Below are positions 48,660-57,654 of a DNA stretch of 64,000 nucleotides, piece after piece. Origin of the DNA: Variovorax sp. J22G73 (GTDB lineage Bacteria; Pseudomonadota; Gammaproteobacteria; Burkholderiales; Burkholderiaceae_C). The translations under genes were made by a program, and so were the position numbers. Positions within the stretch are counted from its first letter, which is position 1. The number at the start of each line of letters is the position of its first letter. Below the pieces are notes generated by a model that ran no database searches, was not told where the DNA came from, and saw nothing but the letters and a program-made list of their open reading frames with translations. The DNA lies in NCBI RefSeq assembly GCF_030317035.1, contig NZ_JASZYK010000004.1, positions 62,001-126,000 of the forward strand. Reading direction: 5' to 3'.

Positions 48660-48854
48660 GTGTCTCGTCCTTCTTCGTTCAGTGTGCGGTGACGATACGT
48701 GGCGCCGCGCCGCGCGTCGGTCGTTCGCGCGACACATGCGGCCTGCGTAGTCCCGCGTAGGACAGCGCCGCCCAATCCCGCACCCTCGTGCTCGGGTACG
48801 CACGCGGCCTCACACTGCCGGGTTGCAAGCAGGGAAGCGCACAGGAGGAAACCC

Positions 48855-49571
48855 ATGTCCGACGACACCCACGACACCCACGACCACCTTCCCCTGAAGA
48901 AACACGCTTCAGCTTCCCCCACCTGCGCACCCGCCTCCACCGGATCGCTCACGCGGCGCGAGGCCGTGCTGGCCGCCGCGGCGGTGGCCGCGCAGGCGGC
49001 GCTGTTCGGCTGGCCGGGCACGGGCGGTGCGCAAACGGCACCGGCGGCTGCAGCGGCTGCAGCGGCTGCAAACGCTGCAACGGCCGCGACCACCGGCACC
49101 GTCGACGGCGAAGCCATCGCACGCTTCCTCGCGTTCTCCAAGGCCATCACCGGCCACGACGACATCGACGCCACCACGGCGGCGCGCATCCGCGAGGCGA
49201 TGCTGCAGGGCGACGCCGCCTTCGCGCAGCAGGCCGCCTCGCTCGCGGGCCTGGTGCAGCCCGGCATCGCGCCCGACGCGCTGCTGGGCGCGGCCACCAG
49301 CGCAGGCCTGCGCGAGGCGGCGCTGGCCGTGGTCACGGCCTGGTACACGGGCACCGTGGTCGCAGGCCAGAAGACCACCGTGGTCGCCTACGAGCAGGCG
49401 CTGATGTACCGCCCCGTGGCCGACGCGCTCACGGTGCCCACCTACTGCAACGAAGGCCCGATGTGGTGGACGGCGGCGCCGCCCGAGGTCGGCGTGCGCA
49501 CGCCGCAAGAGGCGGCACAAGATGCGGCGCACCGCTCGCCCACGCCCCCGCCGGTGATGCGCAGCCAGTAG
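48855..49571 (+). CDS. Small Tat-exported subunit of a membrane-bound GMC dehydrogenase
   Basis: The 238-residue protein has a Tat-type signal (LTRREAVLAAAAVAAQAALFGW). An Ala-rich stretch encoded by three 9-bp GCGGCTGCA units (49044-49070) follows. The mature domain (ARFLAFSKAITGHDDID, AWYTGTVVAGQKTTVVAYEQALMYRPV, TYCNEGPMWWT) matches the small gamma subunit of gluconate/sorbitol/fructose dehydrogenases, which escorts the flavin subunit through the Tat pathway. AGGAGG precedes ATG 48855. It is the first gene of the three-subunit operon. Confidence 0.85.
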   Translation: MSDDTHDTHDHLPLKKHASASPTCAPASTGSLTRREAVLAAAAVAAQAALFGWPGTGGAQTAPAAAAAAAAANAATAATTGTVDGEAIARFLAFSKAITGHDDIDATTAARIREAMLQGDAAFAQQAASLAGLVQPGIAPDALLGAATSAGLREAALAVVTAWYTGTVVAGQKTTVVAYEQALMYRPVADALTVPTYCNEGPMWWTAAPPEVGVRTPQEAAQDAAHRSPTPPPVMRSQ

Positions 49572-49629
49572 GCACGTTCTTCTCTTTCACCTTCCTTCAA
49601 CGGCACACACAACACACCCACACTTCCCG

Positions 49630-51282
49630 ATGAAGAAAGCAGCATTCGATTCAGATGGCAACGCGACGGCCGACGTGGTCGTCGTCGGCTCCGGCGTGGT
49701 CGGCGCGATGATCGCCGACCAGCTCGCAGGCCAGGGCCACGCCGTGCTCATGCTCGAGGCCGGCCCGCGCATCCAGCGCGCGCAGGCGGTGGAGAACTGG
49801 CGCAACATGCCCTTCGCCAACCGCGTGGGCTCCGACTTCCAGGGGCTGTTCCCGCAGTCGCCGCTGGCGCCCGCGCCGCTGTACTTTCCGCCCAACGACT
49901 ACGTCGGCCTCTCGGGGCCCGACGGCAAGGGCTTCCAGCAGGGCTACCTGCGCGTGGTGGGCGGCACCACCTGGCACTGGGCCGCGTCGAGCTGGCGCCA
50001 CCTGCCGGTGGACCTGCGCATGAAGTCGACCTACGGCGTGGGCCGCGACTGGCCCATCGGCTACGACGAGCTGGAGCCCTTCTACTGCCGCGCCGAGGAA
50101 CAGATGGGCGTGGCCGGGCCGAACGACCCGGCGCAGCAGTCGCCCTCCGAGCGCAGCAAGCCCTACCCGATGGACATGGTGCCGTGGAGCTACGGCGACA
50201 AGCGCTTCGCCGAGGTGGTGAACGCGCACGGCTACCGCTCGGTGCCGATTCCGCAGGGCCGCAGCACGCGTCCCTGGAACGGGCGGCCGACCTGCTGCGG
50301 CAACAACAACTGCCAGCCGATCTGCCCCATCGGTGCGATGTACAACGGCATTCACCACGTGCAGACCGCCGAAGCCAAGGGCACCACGCTGCTGCCCGAG
50401 GCGGTGGCCTACCGCATCGACACCGACGCGAACAACCGCATCACCGCCGTGCACTGGTACGACAAGGACAGGAAGTCGCACAAGGCCACCGGCCGCCAGT
50501 TCGTGATTGCCTGCAACAGCCTGGAAACGCCGCGCCTGCTGCTGCTGGCCGCGAACGACCGCAACCCCAAGGGCATTGCCAACAGCTCCGACCAGGTGGG
50601 GCGCAACATGATGGACCACTCGGGCTTTCACTGCACCTTCCTGGCCAACGAGCCGCTGTGGATCGGCCGCGGGCCGGCGCAGAGCAGTTGCCTGGTGGGC
50701 CCGCGCGACGGTGCGTTCCGCAGCGAGTACTCGTCGAACAAGATGATCCTGAACAACATCACGCGCGTGGGGCCGGCCACGCAGCAGGCGCTGAAGCTGG
50801 GGCTGGTGGGCAAGGCGCTGGACGAGGAGATTCGACGCCGCGCGGCCTTCGGCGTGGACCTGTCGATCAGCCTGGAGCCGCTGCCCGACCCGAACAACCG
50901 GCTCACGCTGAGCGCCACGCGCAAGGACCCGCTGGGCCTGGCCTGCCCGGAGATCCACTACGACGTGGGCGACTACGTGCGCAAGGGCGCGTCGGCGGCG
51001 CACAAGCAGCTGGAGCACATCGGCAGCCTGTTCGGCGCGACGGAGTTCAACATCACGACGGCGCTGAACGCCAACAACCACATCATGGGCGGCACCATCA
51101 TGGGCGCCGACCGAAAAGACTCGGTGGTCGACGGCGACTGCCGCGCGCACGACCACGACAACCTGTGGCTGCCCGGCGGCGGGCCCATTCCCTCGGCCAG
51201 CGTGGTCAACAGCACGCTCACCATGGCGGCGCTGGGGCTGAAGTCGGCCGACGCGATCGGCCGCGCACTGGCGAAGGGCTGA
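49630..51282 (+). CDS. GMC-family FAD-dependent sugar/alcohol dehydrogenase, large subunit
   Basis: The 550-residue flavoprotein has the FAD motif VVVGSGVVGAMIADQLAGQGH near 18-38 and GMC C-terminal motifs (NNHIMGGTIMGAD near 477, DNLWLPGGGPIPSASVVNSTLTM near 510). A Cys-rich stretch NGRPTCCGNNNCQPICPIGAMYNG near 218 could hold an Fe-S cluster, as in fructose and gluconate dehydrogenases. It lacks its own signal and is exported with the small subunit. It passes electrons to the triheme cytochrome c encoded next, four bases downstream. The substrate cannot be fixed from sequence. Confidence 0.92.
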   Translation: MKKAAFDSDGNATADVVVVGSGVVGAMIADQLAGQGHAVLMLEAGPRIQRAQAVENWRNMPFANRVGSDFQGLFPQSPLAPAPLYFPPNDYVGLSGPDGKGFQQGYLRVVGGTTWHWAASSWRHLPVDLRMKSTYGVGRDWPIGYDELEPFYCRAEEQMGVAGPNDPAQQSPSERSKPYPMDMVPWSYGDKRFAEVVNAHGYRSVPIPQGRSTRPWNGRPTCCGNNNCQPICPIGAMYNGIHHVQTAEAKGTTLLPEAVAYRIDTDANNRITAVHWYDKDRKSHKATGRQFVIACNSLETPRLLLLAANDRNPKGIANSSDQVGRNMMDHSGFHCTFLANEPLWIGRGPAQSSCLVGPRDGAFRSEYSSNKMILNNITRVGPATQQALKLGLVGKALDEEIRRRAAFGVDLSISLEPLPDPNNRLTLSATRKDPLGLACPEIHYDVGDYVRKGASAAHKQLEHIGSLFGATEFNITTALNANNHIMGGTIMGADRKDSVVDGDCRAHDHDNLWLPGGGPIPSASVVNSTLTMAALGLKSADAIGRALAKG

Positions 51283-51286
51283 GCGC

Positions 51287-52816
51287 ATGACGACCCTTCG
51301 TGAGCGCATGAACGCCCCGCGTGAACACATGCACGCCCTGCGTGAACACACAAGCGCCCTGCGTATTTGTGCGGCTGCCTTTCTGGTGCTCGGCGCAGCC
51401 GTCGGGCAAGGCGCCATGGCGCAACCAGCGCAAGACCCACCGCCGGCGGCGCTCGTCGAGAAAGGCCGCCAGCTCGCCATCGCGGCCGACTGCATGGCCT
51501 GCCACACCGCGCCCGCCTCGCTGGGCCTGCCGGGCGGCGGCAAGCCCTTCGCGGGCGGCTACGCCATCGAGTCGCCGCTGGGCAGCATCTACGCGACCAA
51601 CATCACGCCCTCGAAGGTGGCCGGCATCGGTGAGTACACCGAGGCCGAGTTCGCGCGCGCGCTGCGCCAGGGCGCGCGCCGCGACGGCAGCCACCTGTAC
51701 CCGGCCATGCCCTACACCTCGTACACGCAACTGAGCGACGAGGACACGGGCGCGCTGTATGCGTACTTCATGCACGGCGTGGCGCCGGTCGATGCCGATG
51801 CGGAAAAGACCACGCTGCCCTTCCCCTTCAGCCAGCGCTGGTCGATGGCGATCTGGAACCTGCTGTTCCTGGACAACCAGCGCTTCGTGCCCGACGCCAC
51901 GAAAAGCGCCGAGTGGAACCGCGGCGCCTACCTGGCCGGCGCGCTGGGCCACTGCAGCGCCTGCCACACGCCGCGCAACGCGCTGATGGCCGAGCGCGGC
52001 GGCCAGGCGCTGGCGGGCGGCGCGGTCGGGCCCTGGTATGCGCCCAACATCACGTCGGACCCGGTGAGCGGCATCGGCGCCTGGAGCGAACAGGAACTGG
52101 TGCAGTACCTGCGCACCGGCCGCGTCGAGGGCAAGGCCCAGGCCGCGGGCGGCATGGCCGAAGCCGTGCAGAACAGCCTGCAGCACCTGCCCGAGGCCGA
52201 CCTGCGCGCGATGGCGGTGTACCTGAAGGGCACGCCGCCGATCCGCGATGCGCCTGCCAAGGCGGGCGGCGACGAAAAACCGGCGCATGCGTGGGGCGCG
52301 GCATCGAGCACCGAGGCCACGCTGCGCGGCAGCCAGCCGTTCAACAGCGTGGCGCGGCTCACGAGCGGCGAGCAGCTCTACAACGGCTACTGCGCGAGCT
52401 GCCACCAGTCGAACGGCGCGGGCAGCCGCAACCAGGCGTACCCCAGCCTGTTCCACAACACGGCCACGGGGCTGTCGAACCCGGCGAACCTGGTGGCGGC
52501 CATCCTCTACGGGGTGGACCGGCAGGTGGGCGACACGCATGTGCTGATGCCGCGCTTCGACGCGCTGTCTTACGTCGACCCGCTGACCGACACGCAGATT
52601 GCCGACATCTCCAACTACGTGCTCGGGCGCTACGGCAACGCCGGCGCGCGCGTGAGCGTGGCGGACGTGGCGCTGGCGCGCGCCGGCGGACCGAGGCCGC
52701 TGCTGGCGCAGGTGCAGCCGTACATCCTGCCGGCGATGGGGGTGGGCGTGTTGCTGCTCGCGTGGCTGGCGTGGACCTGGGCGGCGCGGCGGCGGCGCGC
52801 GCGGCTGGCGGCCTGA
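51287..52816 (+). CDS. Triheme cytochrome c subunit, membrane anchored
   Basis: The protein of up to 509 residues has a signal peptide (ICAAAFLVLGAAVGQGAMAQ) and three CxxCH heme sites: CMACH near 69, CSACH near 223 and CASCH near 369. A C-terminal helix (YILPAMGVGVLLLAWLAWTWAA) anchors it in the membrane. It transfers electrons from the flavin subunit to ubiquinone. Before the signal peptide are three near-identical 21-bp units coding LREHMHA-like heptads, with alternative ATGs at 51308 and 51329, so the true start is uncertain. A later start would give a normal signal peptide length. Confidence 0.92.
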   Translation: MTTLRERMNAPREHMHALREHTSALRICAAAFLVLGAAVGQGAMAQPAQDPPPAALVEKGRQLAIAADCMACHTAPASLGLPGGGKPFAGGYAIESPLGSIYATNITPSKVAGIGEYTEAEFARALRQGARRDGSHLYPAMPYTSYTQLSDEDTGALYAYFMHGVAPVDADAEKTTLPFPFSQRWSMAIWNLLFLDNQRFVPDATKSAEWNRGAYLAGALGHCSACHTPRNALMAERGGQALAGGAVGPWYAPNITSDPVSGIGAWSEQELVQYLRTGRVEGKAQAAGGMAEAVQNSLQHLPEADLRAMAVYLKGTPPIRDAPAKAGGDEKPAHAWGAASSTEATLRGSQPFNSVARLTSGEQLYNGYCASCHQSNGAGSRNQAYPSLFHNTATGLSNPANLVAAILYGVDRQVGDTHVLMPRFDALSYVDPLTDTQIADISNYVLGRYGNAGARVSVADVALARAGGPRPLLAQVQPYILPAMGVGVLLLAWLAWTWAARRRRARLAA

Positions 52817-52875
52817 CGCGCGGGTCGCAGGTCGCGGGTCAGGCGGCCGTGGCATGCATCGTGCAAGATCGCGCC

Positions 52876-55128
52876 ATGCCTCCCCTGTCTCCCGACGCGC
52901 TGCGCCAGCGGCTGCGGTCCTTCGCTTCACGCGCGCAACCCGTGCGCATTCTTCTCACGCTCGGCAGCCTCATGGCGCTGTGCGGCGCCACCGGCCATCC
53001 CGACGCGGTGATCCCGCTGTTCCTGGGCGCCATCGCCAGCGCGCTGGCCGAAACCGACGACAGCTGGCGCGGCCGGCTGCGCGCGCAGCTGGTCACGCTG
53101 GCCTGCTTCGGCGCCATCGCGTTCGCGGTGGAGGCCGCCTTCGGCCTGCCGGTGGTGTTCATCACCGGCTTGGCGCTCGCGGCCTTCGCGCTCACGATGC
53201 TGGGCGCGGTGGAGGCACGCTACAAGGCCATTGCGTACGCCACGCTCATCCTCGCGATGTACGCCACGCTGGGCACCGAAAACATGGTGGCGCACGGCGA
53301 CAGCGCGGTGCGCGGGCGCGAGCCCCTGCTGCTGCTGGCGGGTGCCGCCTGGTACGGCGTGTTCTCGGTGCTGTGGTGCGCCGTGTTTCCGGCGCAGCCG
53401 GTGCAGGCGCGGCTGGTGTCGCTGTTCACGGTGCTGGGCAACTTCGTGCGCTTCAAGGCCTCGCTGTTCGAGCCGCTGCGGGGCATCGACATCGAGCGCA
53501 AGCGGCTCGCGCTCGCGCAGCTCAATGCCGAGGTGGTCACGGAGCTGAACGCGGCCAAGGAAAGCATCTTCCGGCGCATCGGCGCGCGCGCGCCGACCGG
53601 GCGGCTGTCGCGCTACCGCGGGCTGTACCTGATCGCGCAGGACGTGCACGAGCGCGCCAGCTCGTCGCACGACGACTACAACGCGCTGGCCGACGCCTTC
53701 TTCCACAGCGACCTGCTCTACCGCTGCCAGCGCGTGCTGGGCCTGCAGGGGCTGGCGTGCCAGCGGCTGGCCGACTCGATCGCGCGGCGCGAGCCCTTCG
53801 ACAGCGGCACCGAGACCGTGCAGGCGCTGGCCGACCTGCGCAGCGCCATCGAGCATGAACGCGGGAAGGCGGCGCAGGCGCATGCACAGGCACAGACGCA
53901 GGCGGGCGCGCCCGAGCGCCTCGCGCTGCTGGCGTCGGTCGAGGCGCTGGCGCGCAACCTTGCGCTGCTCGACGGGCAGCTGGTGGGCGCCAGCCAGCCG
54001 TCGGCGCGCGCCGGCCGCACGGAAATGGGCCTGTTCGACCGCTCGCCGCGTTCGTGGCGCGACGCGGTGGAGCGCGTGCGGCGGCAGCTCACGCCGCGCT
54101 CGCCGCTGTTTCGCCACGCGCTGCGGCTGTCGATCGCGCTGGTGGTCGGCTACGGGGTTATGCAGGTCATTCACCCGGCGCAGGGCTACTGGATCCTGCT
54201 GACCACGCTGTTCGTGTGCCAGCAGAGCTATGGCGACACCATCGCGCGCATGGGGCAGCGCATCACCGGCACGGCCCTGGGCGTGGTGGCGGGCTGGGCG
54301 CTGCTGCAGCTGTTTCCGCAGCCGCTGGTGCAGTCGGTGATCGCGGTGGCCGCCGGCGTGGTGTTCTTCGCCACCCGCACCACGCGCTACCTGCTGGCCA
54401 CCGCCTCGATGACGCTGCTGGTGCTGATGTGCTTCAACCAGGTGGGCGACAGCGGCGTGCTGCTGGTGCCGCGGCTGGTGGACACCGCCATCGGCAGCGT
54501 CATCGCCGGGCTGGCCGTGCTGCTGGTGCTGCCGCACTGGCAGGCGCGGCGCATCAACGAGCTGGCGGCCGCTGCGCTGCGCGGCCATGCGGGCTACCTG
54601 CGGCAGATCGTCGCGCAGTACCGCAGCGGCGCACGCGACCACCTCGACTACCGGCTGGCCCGGCGCAACGACCACAACGCCGACGCGGCGCTGTCCACGG
54701 CGGTGTCGGACATGTTCCGCGAGCCGGGCTATGTGCGGCCGCGCGCGGGCGTGGCGCTGCGCTTTCTCATCCGGTCGCACACGCTGCTGAGCTATCTCTC
54801 GGCGCTCGGCGCCCACCGCGCGGCATTGCCCGACTCGGCGCAGATGGCGGTGCTGCGCACGGCGGCCGAAGGCGCGATCTCGGCGCTGGAAGCACTGGCG
54901 GCGGGCCTGGAACAAGGCGAAGTGGCCGCGCCGGCGGATGCGGCGGGCGAAGTCAGCGCACGCGCCGCGCTCGTGCAGGCCATTGCCGACGGCGCGGGCA
55001 GCGACCCGCAGGCGCGAACTTTTCATACCGAACTCGGTCTGATATGGCTGCAGATCGACGCCTTGCGCACCCACGCGAGCGAGTGGCTGCAGCCTCCAGG
55101 CAGCGACACCCCGACCGCGCCGGCCTGA
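52876..55128 (+). CDS. FUSC/YccS-family inner-membrane protein
   Basis: The 750-residue protein has two membrane blocks (about 25-160 and 410-530) separated by a long soluble helical region, and a soluble C-terminal part. This is the arrangement of YccS/FUSC proteins, related to aromatic-acid efflux AaeB. FUSC signatures are visible in HPAQGYWILLTTLFVCQQSYGDT and GTALGVVAGWALLQLF. The function in this family is mostly unproven; efflux of aromatic or toxic compounds is the usual guess. It starts at ATG 52876, 59 bp after the cytochrome gene, and may have its own promoter. Confidence 0.85.
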   Translation: MPPLSPDALRQRLRSFASRAQPVRILLTLGSLMALCGATGHPDAVIPLFLGAIASALAETDDSWRGRLRAQLVTLACFGAIAFAVEAAFGLPVVFITGLALAAFALTMLGAVEARYKAIAYATLILAMYATLGTENMVAHGDSAVRGREPLLLLAGAAWYGVFSVLWCAVFPAQPVQARLVSLFTVLGNFVRFKASLFEPLRGIDIERKRLALAQLNAEVVTELNAAKESIFRRIGARAPTGRLSRYRGLYLIAQDVHERASSSHDDYNALADAFFHSDLLYRCQRVLGLQGLACQRLADSIARREPFDSGTETVQALADLRSAIEHERGKAAQAHAQAQTQAGAPERLALLASVEALARNLALLDGQLVGASQPSARAGRTEMGLFDRSPRSWRDAVERVRRQLTPRSPLFRHALRLSIALVVGYGVMQVIHPAQGYWILLTTLFVCQQSYGDTIARMGQRITGTALGVVAGWALLQLFPQPLVQSVIAVAAGVVFFATRTTRYLLATASMTLLVLMCFNQVGDSGVLLVPRLVDTAIGSVIAGLAVLLVLPHWQARRINELAAAALRGHAGYLRQIVAQYRSGARDHLDYRLARRNDHNADAALSTAVSDMFREPGYVRPRAGVALRFLIRSHTLLSYLSALGAHRAALPDSAQMAVLRTAAEGAISALEALAAGLEQGEVAAPADAAGEVSARAALVQAIADGAGSDPQARTFHTELGLIWLQIDALRTHASEWLQPPGSDTPTAPA

Positions 55129-55203
55129 GCGAACATCCCTGCAAATCGGTCGATTGAAAAAAGGTTGAATTCGCGCGCCACGGAAATCCGGTTGCGCGCC
55201 GGG

Positions 55204-55220
55204 TAAAATTAACCCTTATG
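55204..55220 (+). promoter_or_regulatory. -10-like element and small palindrome at the start of the next gene
   Basis: TAAAAT (55204-55209) lies inside GGGT-N7-ACCC, a palindrome in AT-rich DNA. Initiation seven to nine bases later would be at or just before ATG 55218. No ribosome-binding site is visible. No good -35 could be placed, so confidence is low. Confidence 0.35.
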
Positions 55221-55637
55221 TCCCGCTGGTTTACCGCCACTGTCCTTGCCTTCATGCTGTCCTGCTACGGCTTTGCCGTGCTCGCGCACAGCATGCTCGG
55301 CGGCGGGCATGCGCAGGTCGAGCAGACGGCGTCTACCGCGTCTACCTCGAACCAGGCCGCCAAAGTGCTCGCAGGCAGCGTCGCGCTGGCGGACGCATCC
55401 GACAGCACGCACGCCAAGCTCGACACCGGCAACCCCGATGCCGACGCCGCATCGGACGATTCACTTTCCGTCGACGAAGCCGGCTCCGAACATGCCGAGC
55501 TGGTCGACGCACGCAACGGCGCGCCCGCGCTGCTGCGCTTCACCGAACAGCCGCCCAAGCTGGGCCTGACCACCACCGTCGCGCCGTTCCTCGCGCGGCC
55601 CAAGCGCCCACCCCGGGCCGCTTCCTTCGTCGCCTAG
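55218..55637 (+). CDS. Small exported protein of unknown function
   Basis: The 139-residue product has an N-terminal hydrophobic segment (TATVLAFMLSCYGFAVLAHS) that could be a signal peptide or anchor. The remainder is Ala/Ser/Asp-rich and probably disordered (STASTSNQAAKVLAG, DADAASDDSLSVDEAG), with a Pro-rich basic end. No family was recognised. It stands between the FUSC gene and the Bax-inhibitor-1 gene, with 177 bp to the latter and no gene in that gap. Confidence 0.6.
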   Translation: MSRWFTATVLAFMLSCYGFAVLAHSMLGGGHAQVEQTASTASTSNQAAKVLAGSVALADASDSTHAKLDTGNPDADAASDDSLSVDEAGSEHAELVDARNGAPALLRFTEQPPKLGLTTTVAPFLARPKRPPRAASFVA

Positions 55638-55814
55638 TCCCTAGAAGCCTTCGCGACCGGGAGCCGCCATGGCTCCCGCCCCCCGATCCGGGCCCTGCCG
55701 GCCATCCGGCCGCACCCGCATCCACACGACGACATCCCCCATTTCGGGCCGACTGCCATCTGAACGCGTCATTCCGTCCAGCCGGCGCCGGTCCACCTTC
55801 AAGGAATCATCACA

Positions 55815-56513
55815 ATGAACAACAGCCCTACCGCCTTCAACCCCGCTTTCGAGGCGCCCATCGCCTCGGTGCAGGAACGCAACCGCGTGCTGCGCAACAC
55901 CTACTGGCTGCTCGCGCTGTCGATGGTGCCCACCGTGCTGGGCGCCTGGATCGGCGTCTCGACCGGCTTCTCGCGCGCCATGTCGCCCGGCATCGGCCTG
56001 ATGGTCTTCCTCGGCGGCGCCTTCGGCTTCATGTACGCCATCGAGAAAACCAAGGAATCGGCCGCCGGCGTTCCGGTGCTGCTGGCCTTCACCTTCTTCA
56101 TGGGCCTGATGCTGTCGCGCCTGGTGGGCACCGTGCTCGGCCTGGCCAACGGCGCCAGCCTGGTGATGACGGCCTTTGCCGGCACCGGCGCGATCTTCTT
56201 CGGCATGGCCACGCTGTCGTCGGTCATCAAGCGCGACCTGTCGGCCATGGGCAAGTGGCTGTTCATCGGCGCCATCCTGCTGCTGGTGGCCGGCATTGCC
56301 AACTTCTTCATCCAGTCGAGCGCGCTGATGATGACGCTGTCGGTCGCGGCCATCGGCATCTTCTCGGCCTTCATCCTGCACGACCTGAAGCGCGTGAAGG
56401 ACGGCCTGGAAACCAACTACATCTCCGCCACGCTGGGCGTGTACCTCAGCATCTACAACGTGTTCCAGTCGCTGCTGGCCCTGCTGGGCATCGCCGGCGG
56501 CCGCGACGAGTAA
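55815..56513 (+). CDS. Bax inhibitor-1 / YccA-family membrane protein
   Basis: The 232-residue protein has seven hydrophobic segments and the BI-1/YccA pattern (RNTYWLLALSMVPTVLGAW near 30, FIHSLK-type end here FILHDLKRVKDG near 190, LYNVFQSLL-like LSIYNVFQSLLALLG). E. coli YccA modulates FtsH-dependent proteolysis of SecY; other members conduct Ca2+. AAGGAA precedes the ATG. It may be co-transcribed with the Rrf2 gene 21 bp downstream. Confidence 0.92.
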   Translation: MNNSPTAFNPAFEAPIASVQERNRVLRNTYWLLALSMVPTVLGAWIGVSTGFSRAMSPGIGLMVFLGGAFGFMYAIEKTKESAAGVPVLLAFTFFMGLMLSRLVGTVLGLANGASLVMTAFAGTGAIFFGMATLSSVIKRDLSAMGKWLFIGAILLLVAGIANFFIQSSALMMTLSVAAIGIFSAFILHDLKRVKDGLETNYISATLGVYLSIYNVFQSLLALLGIAGGRDE

Positions 56514-56534
56514 TCCCCACAAAGGAATATTTCC

Positions 56535-57074
56535 ATGCGCCTCACCACCAAGGGCCGCTTCGCGGTCACCGCGATGATCGACATCGCACTGCACGGCCGT
56601 TCGGGCCCCGTCACGCTGGCCTCGATCAGCCTGCGCCAGCGCGTGTCGCTGTCTTATCTGGAACTGTTGTTCGGCAAGCTGCGCCGCGCCGACCTGGTCG
56701 AGTCGACCCGCGGCCCGGGCGGCGGCTACTCGCTCAGCCGCAAGGCCACGGACATTTCGGTGGCCGACATCGTGCTGTCCATCGAAGAGCACGACACCGA
56801 CGCCCGCCGGCGCGACGCCGCCGAGCCGGGCGACACCGGCCGCTGCCAGATCGACGACCTGTGGGCCACCGTGAACCTGCGTGCGGTCGAGTTCCTGAAA
56901 TCGATCACGCTGCAAAGCCTGGTCGACGAGCAGAAGGCCAAGGGCGTGCAGGCCGCCACCCGGCCCGAGCCGCGCCGCGCCGCCCCCGGCGCGCCGGCAC
57001 GCAAGCCCTTCATCGTGGACGCGCCGAACTCGGTGTTCGCACTGGGGCGGCGCCACCAGCAAGGCGCCAGCTGA
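56535..57074 (+). CDS. Rrf2/IscR-family regulator with a single cysteine
   Basis: The 179-residue protein has the IscR-type winged helix (MRLTTKGRFAVTAMIDIAL, VSLSYLELLFGKLRRADLVESTRGPGGGYSL). IscR normally ligates a 2Fe-2S cluster with three Cys and one His in the loop after residue 90. Here the loop reads EEHDTDARRRDAAEPGDTGRCQIDDLW and only one Cys exists in the whole protein. No iscS or iscU follows. It is therefore probably a cluster-independent or redox-sensing Rrf2 regulator. Paired GC hairpins lie just downstream. Confidence 0.88.
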   Translation: MRLTTKGRFAVTAMIDIALHGRSGPVTLASISLRQRVSLSYLELLFGKLRRADLVESTRGPGGGYSLSRKATDISVADIVLSIEEHDTDARRRDAAEPGDTGRCQIDDLWATVNLRAVEFLKSITLQSLVDEQKAKGVQAATRPEPRRAAPGAPARKPFIVDAPNSVFALGRRHQQGAS

Positions 57075-57086
57075 GCTGAGCTCCCT

Positions 57087-57144
57087 GCCCCGCGGGCTTT
57101 GCCCCGGGGCCATCGGATCTGCCCCGCGGGCTACGCCCCGGGGC
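57087..57144 (+). repeat. Two tandem copies of a 24-bp GC-rich hairpin
   Basis: The 24-bp units at 57087-57110 and 57121-57144 differ at two loop bases and are 34 bp apart. Each forms a hairpin with outer arms GCCCCG and CGGGGC and inner arms GGGC and GCCC around a three-base loop (TTT or TAC). They lie 13 bp after the Rrf2 stop and may end or stabilise that transcript. The rest of the gap to 57285 holds only a doubtful 34-codon minus-strand frame (57194-57298). Confidence 0.7.
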
Positions 57145-57285
57145 GCCGGACGCACCCTGCAACGGGGCTGCGTTTCTTCAGGTCCGGCGGCGTTCAGCGC
57201 GCCACGTCGAAGCTCGACGTCGCGGTGTGCCGCACTTCGGCGTACTGCTTTCCATCGACCGTGACCGCCCCGTTCACCCGGGCCG

Positions 57286-57654
57286 TCACTTCCAGCACAT
57301 CGCCCCGGTGAATGCCAGCGCGAGCCCACCCAGCCCCGCGACAGAAGCGCAGACGGCAAGCCCCGCCAAGCCACGCGGTCGATACGCCAGCAGCAGCGCG
57401 ACCAGCAACGCGCCGGCCGACAGAAAGCCAAGCCACGCGACAACGCCCACGCTCGCGCCCCATGCCGCCACGCAGGGCGCGATGGCGGCGGCCAGCAGCG
57501 CGACGCCGGCCACGCGCAGCATCCACCGCGCGCGCACCGGCACGTCGCGCTGGTTCGTCAGTTGTTCGTGGTGCCGGTCCATGGCGAAGCTGAGGCTGGC
57601 CATGCCCGCGAGCGCCAGCGCCAGGGCGATCAGCGATGCATGCGCAGTCGTCAT
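57286..57654 (-). CDS. DUF3325-family membrane protein
   Basis: The 122-residue protein has four hydrophobic segments and the DUF3325 pattern (LIALALALAGMASLSFAMDRHHEQL near the N terminus, WMLRVAGVALLAAAIAPCVAAWG, LLAYRPR). The family occurs next to PepSY and DUF3649 genes in ferric-siderophore loci, and its function is unknown. ATG 57654 overlaps the PepSY stop (ATGA). It is the last gene of the iron-related minus-strand operon. Confidence 0.85.
   Translation of the reverse strand: MTTAHASLIALALALAGMASLSFAMDRHHEQLTNQRDVPVRARWMLRVAGVALLAAAIAPCVAAWGASVGVVAWLGFLSAGALLVALLLAYRPRGLAGLAVCASVAGLGGLALAFTGAMCWK

Noticed and set aside
57194..57298. Minus-strand 34-codon frame from GTG with protein-like sequence (VNGAVTVDGKQYAEVRHTAT)
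   Set aside because: It lacks a good start and ribosome-binding site and overlaps the DUF3325 gene end. It could be a remnant, but I could not identify a parent family.
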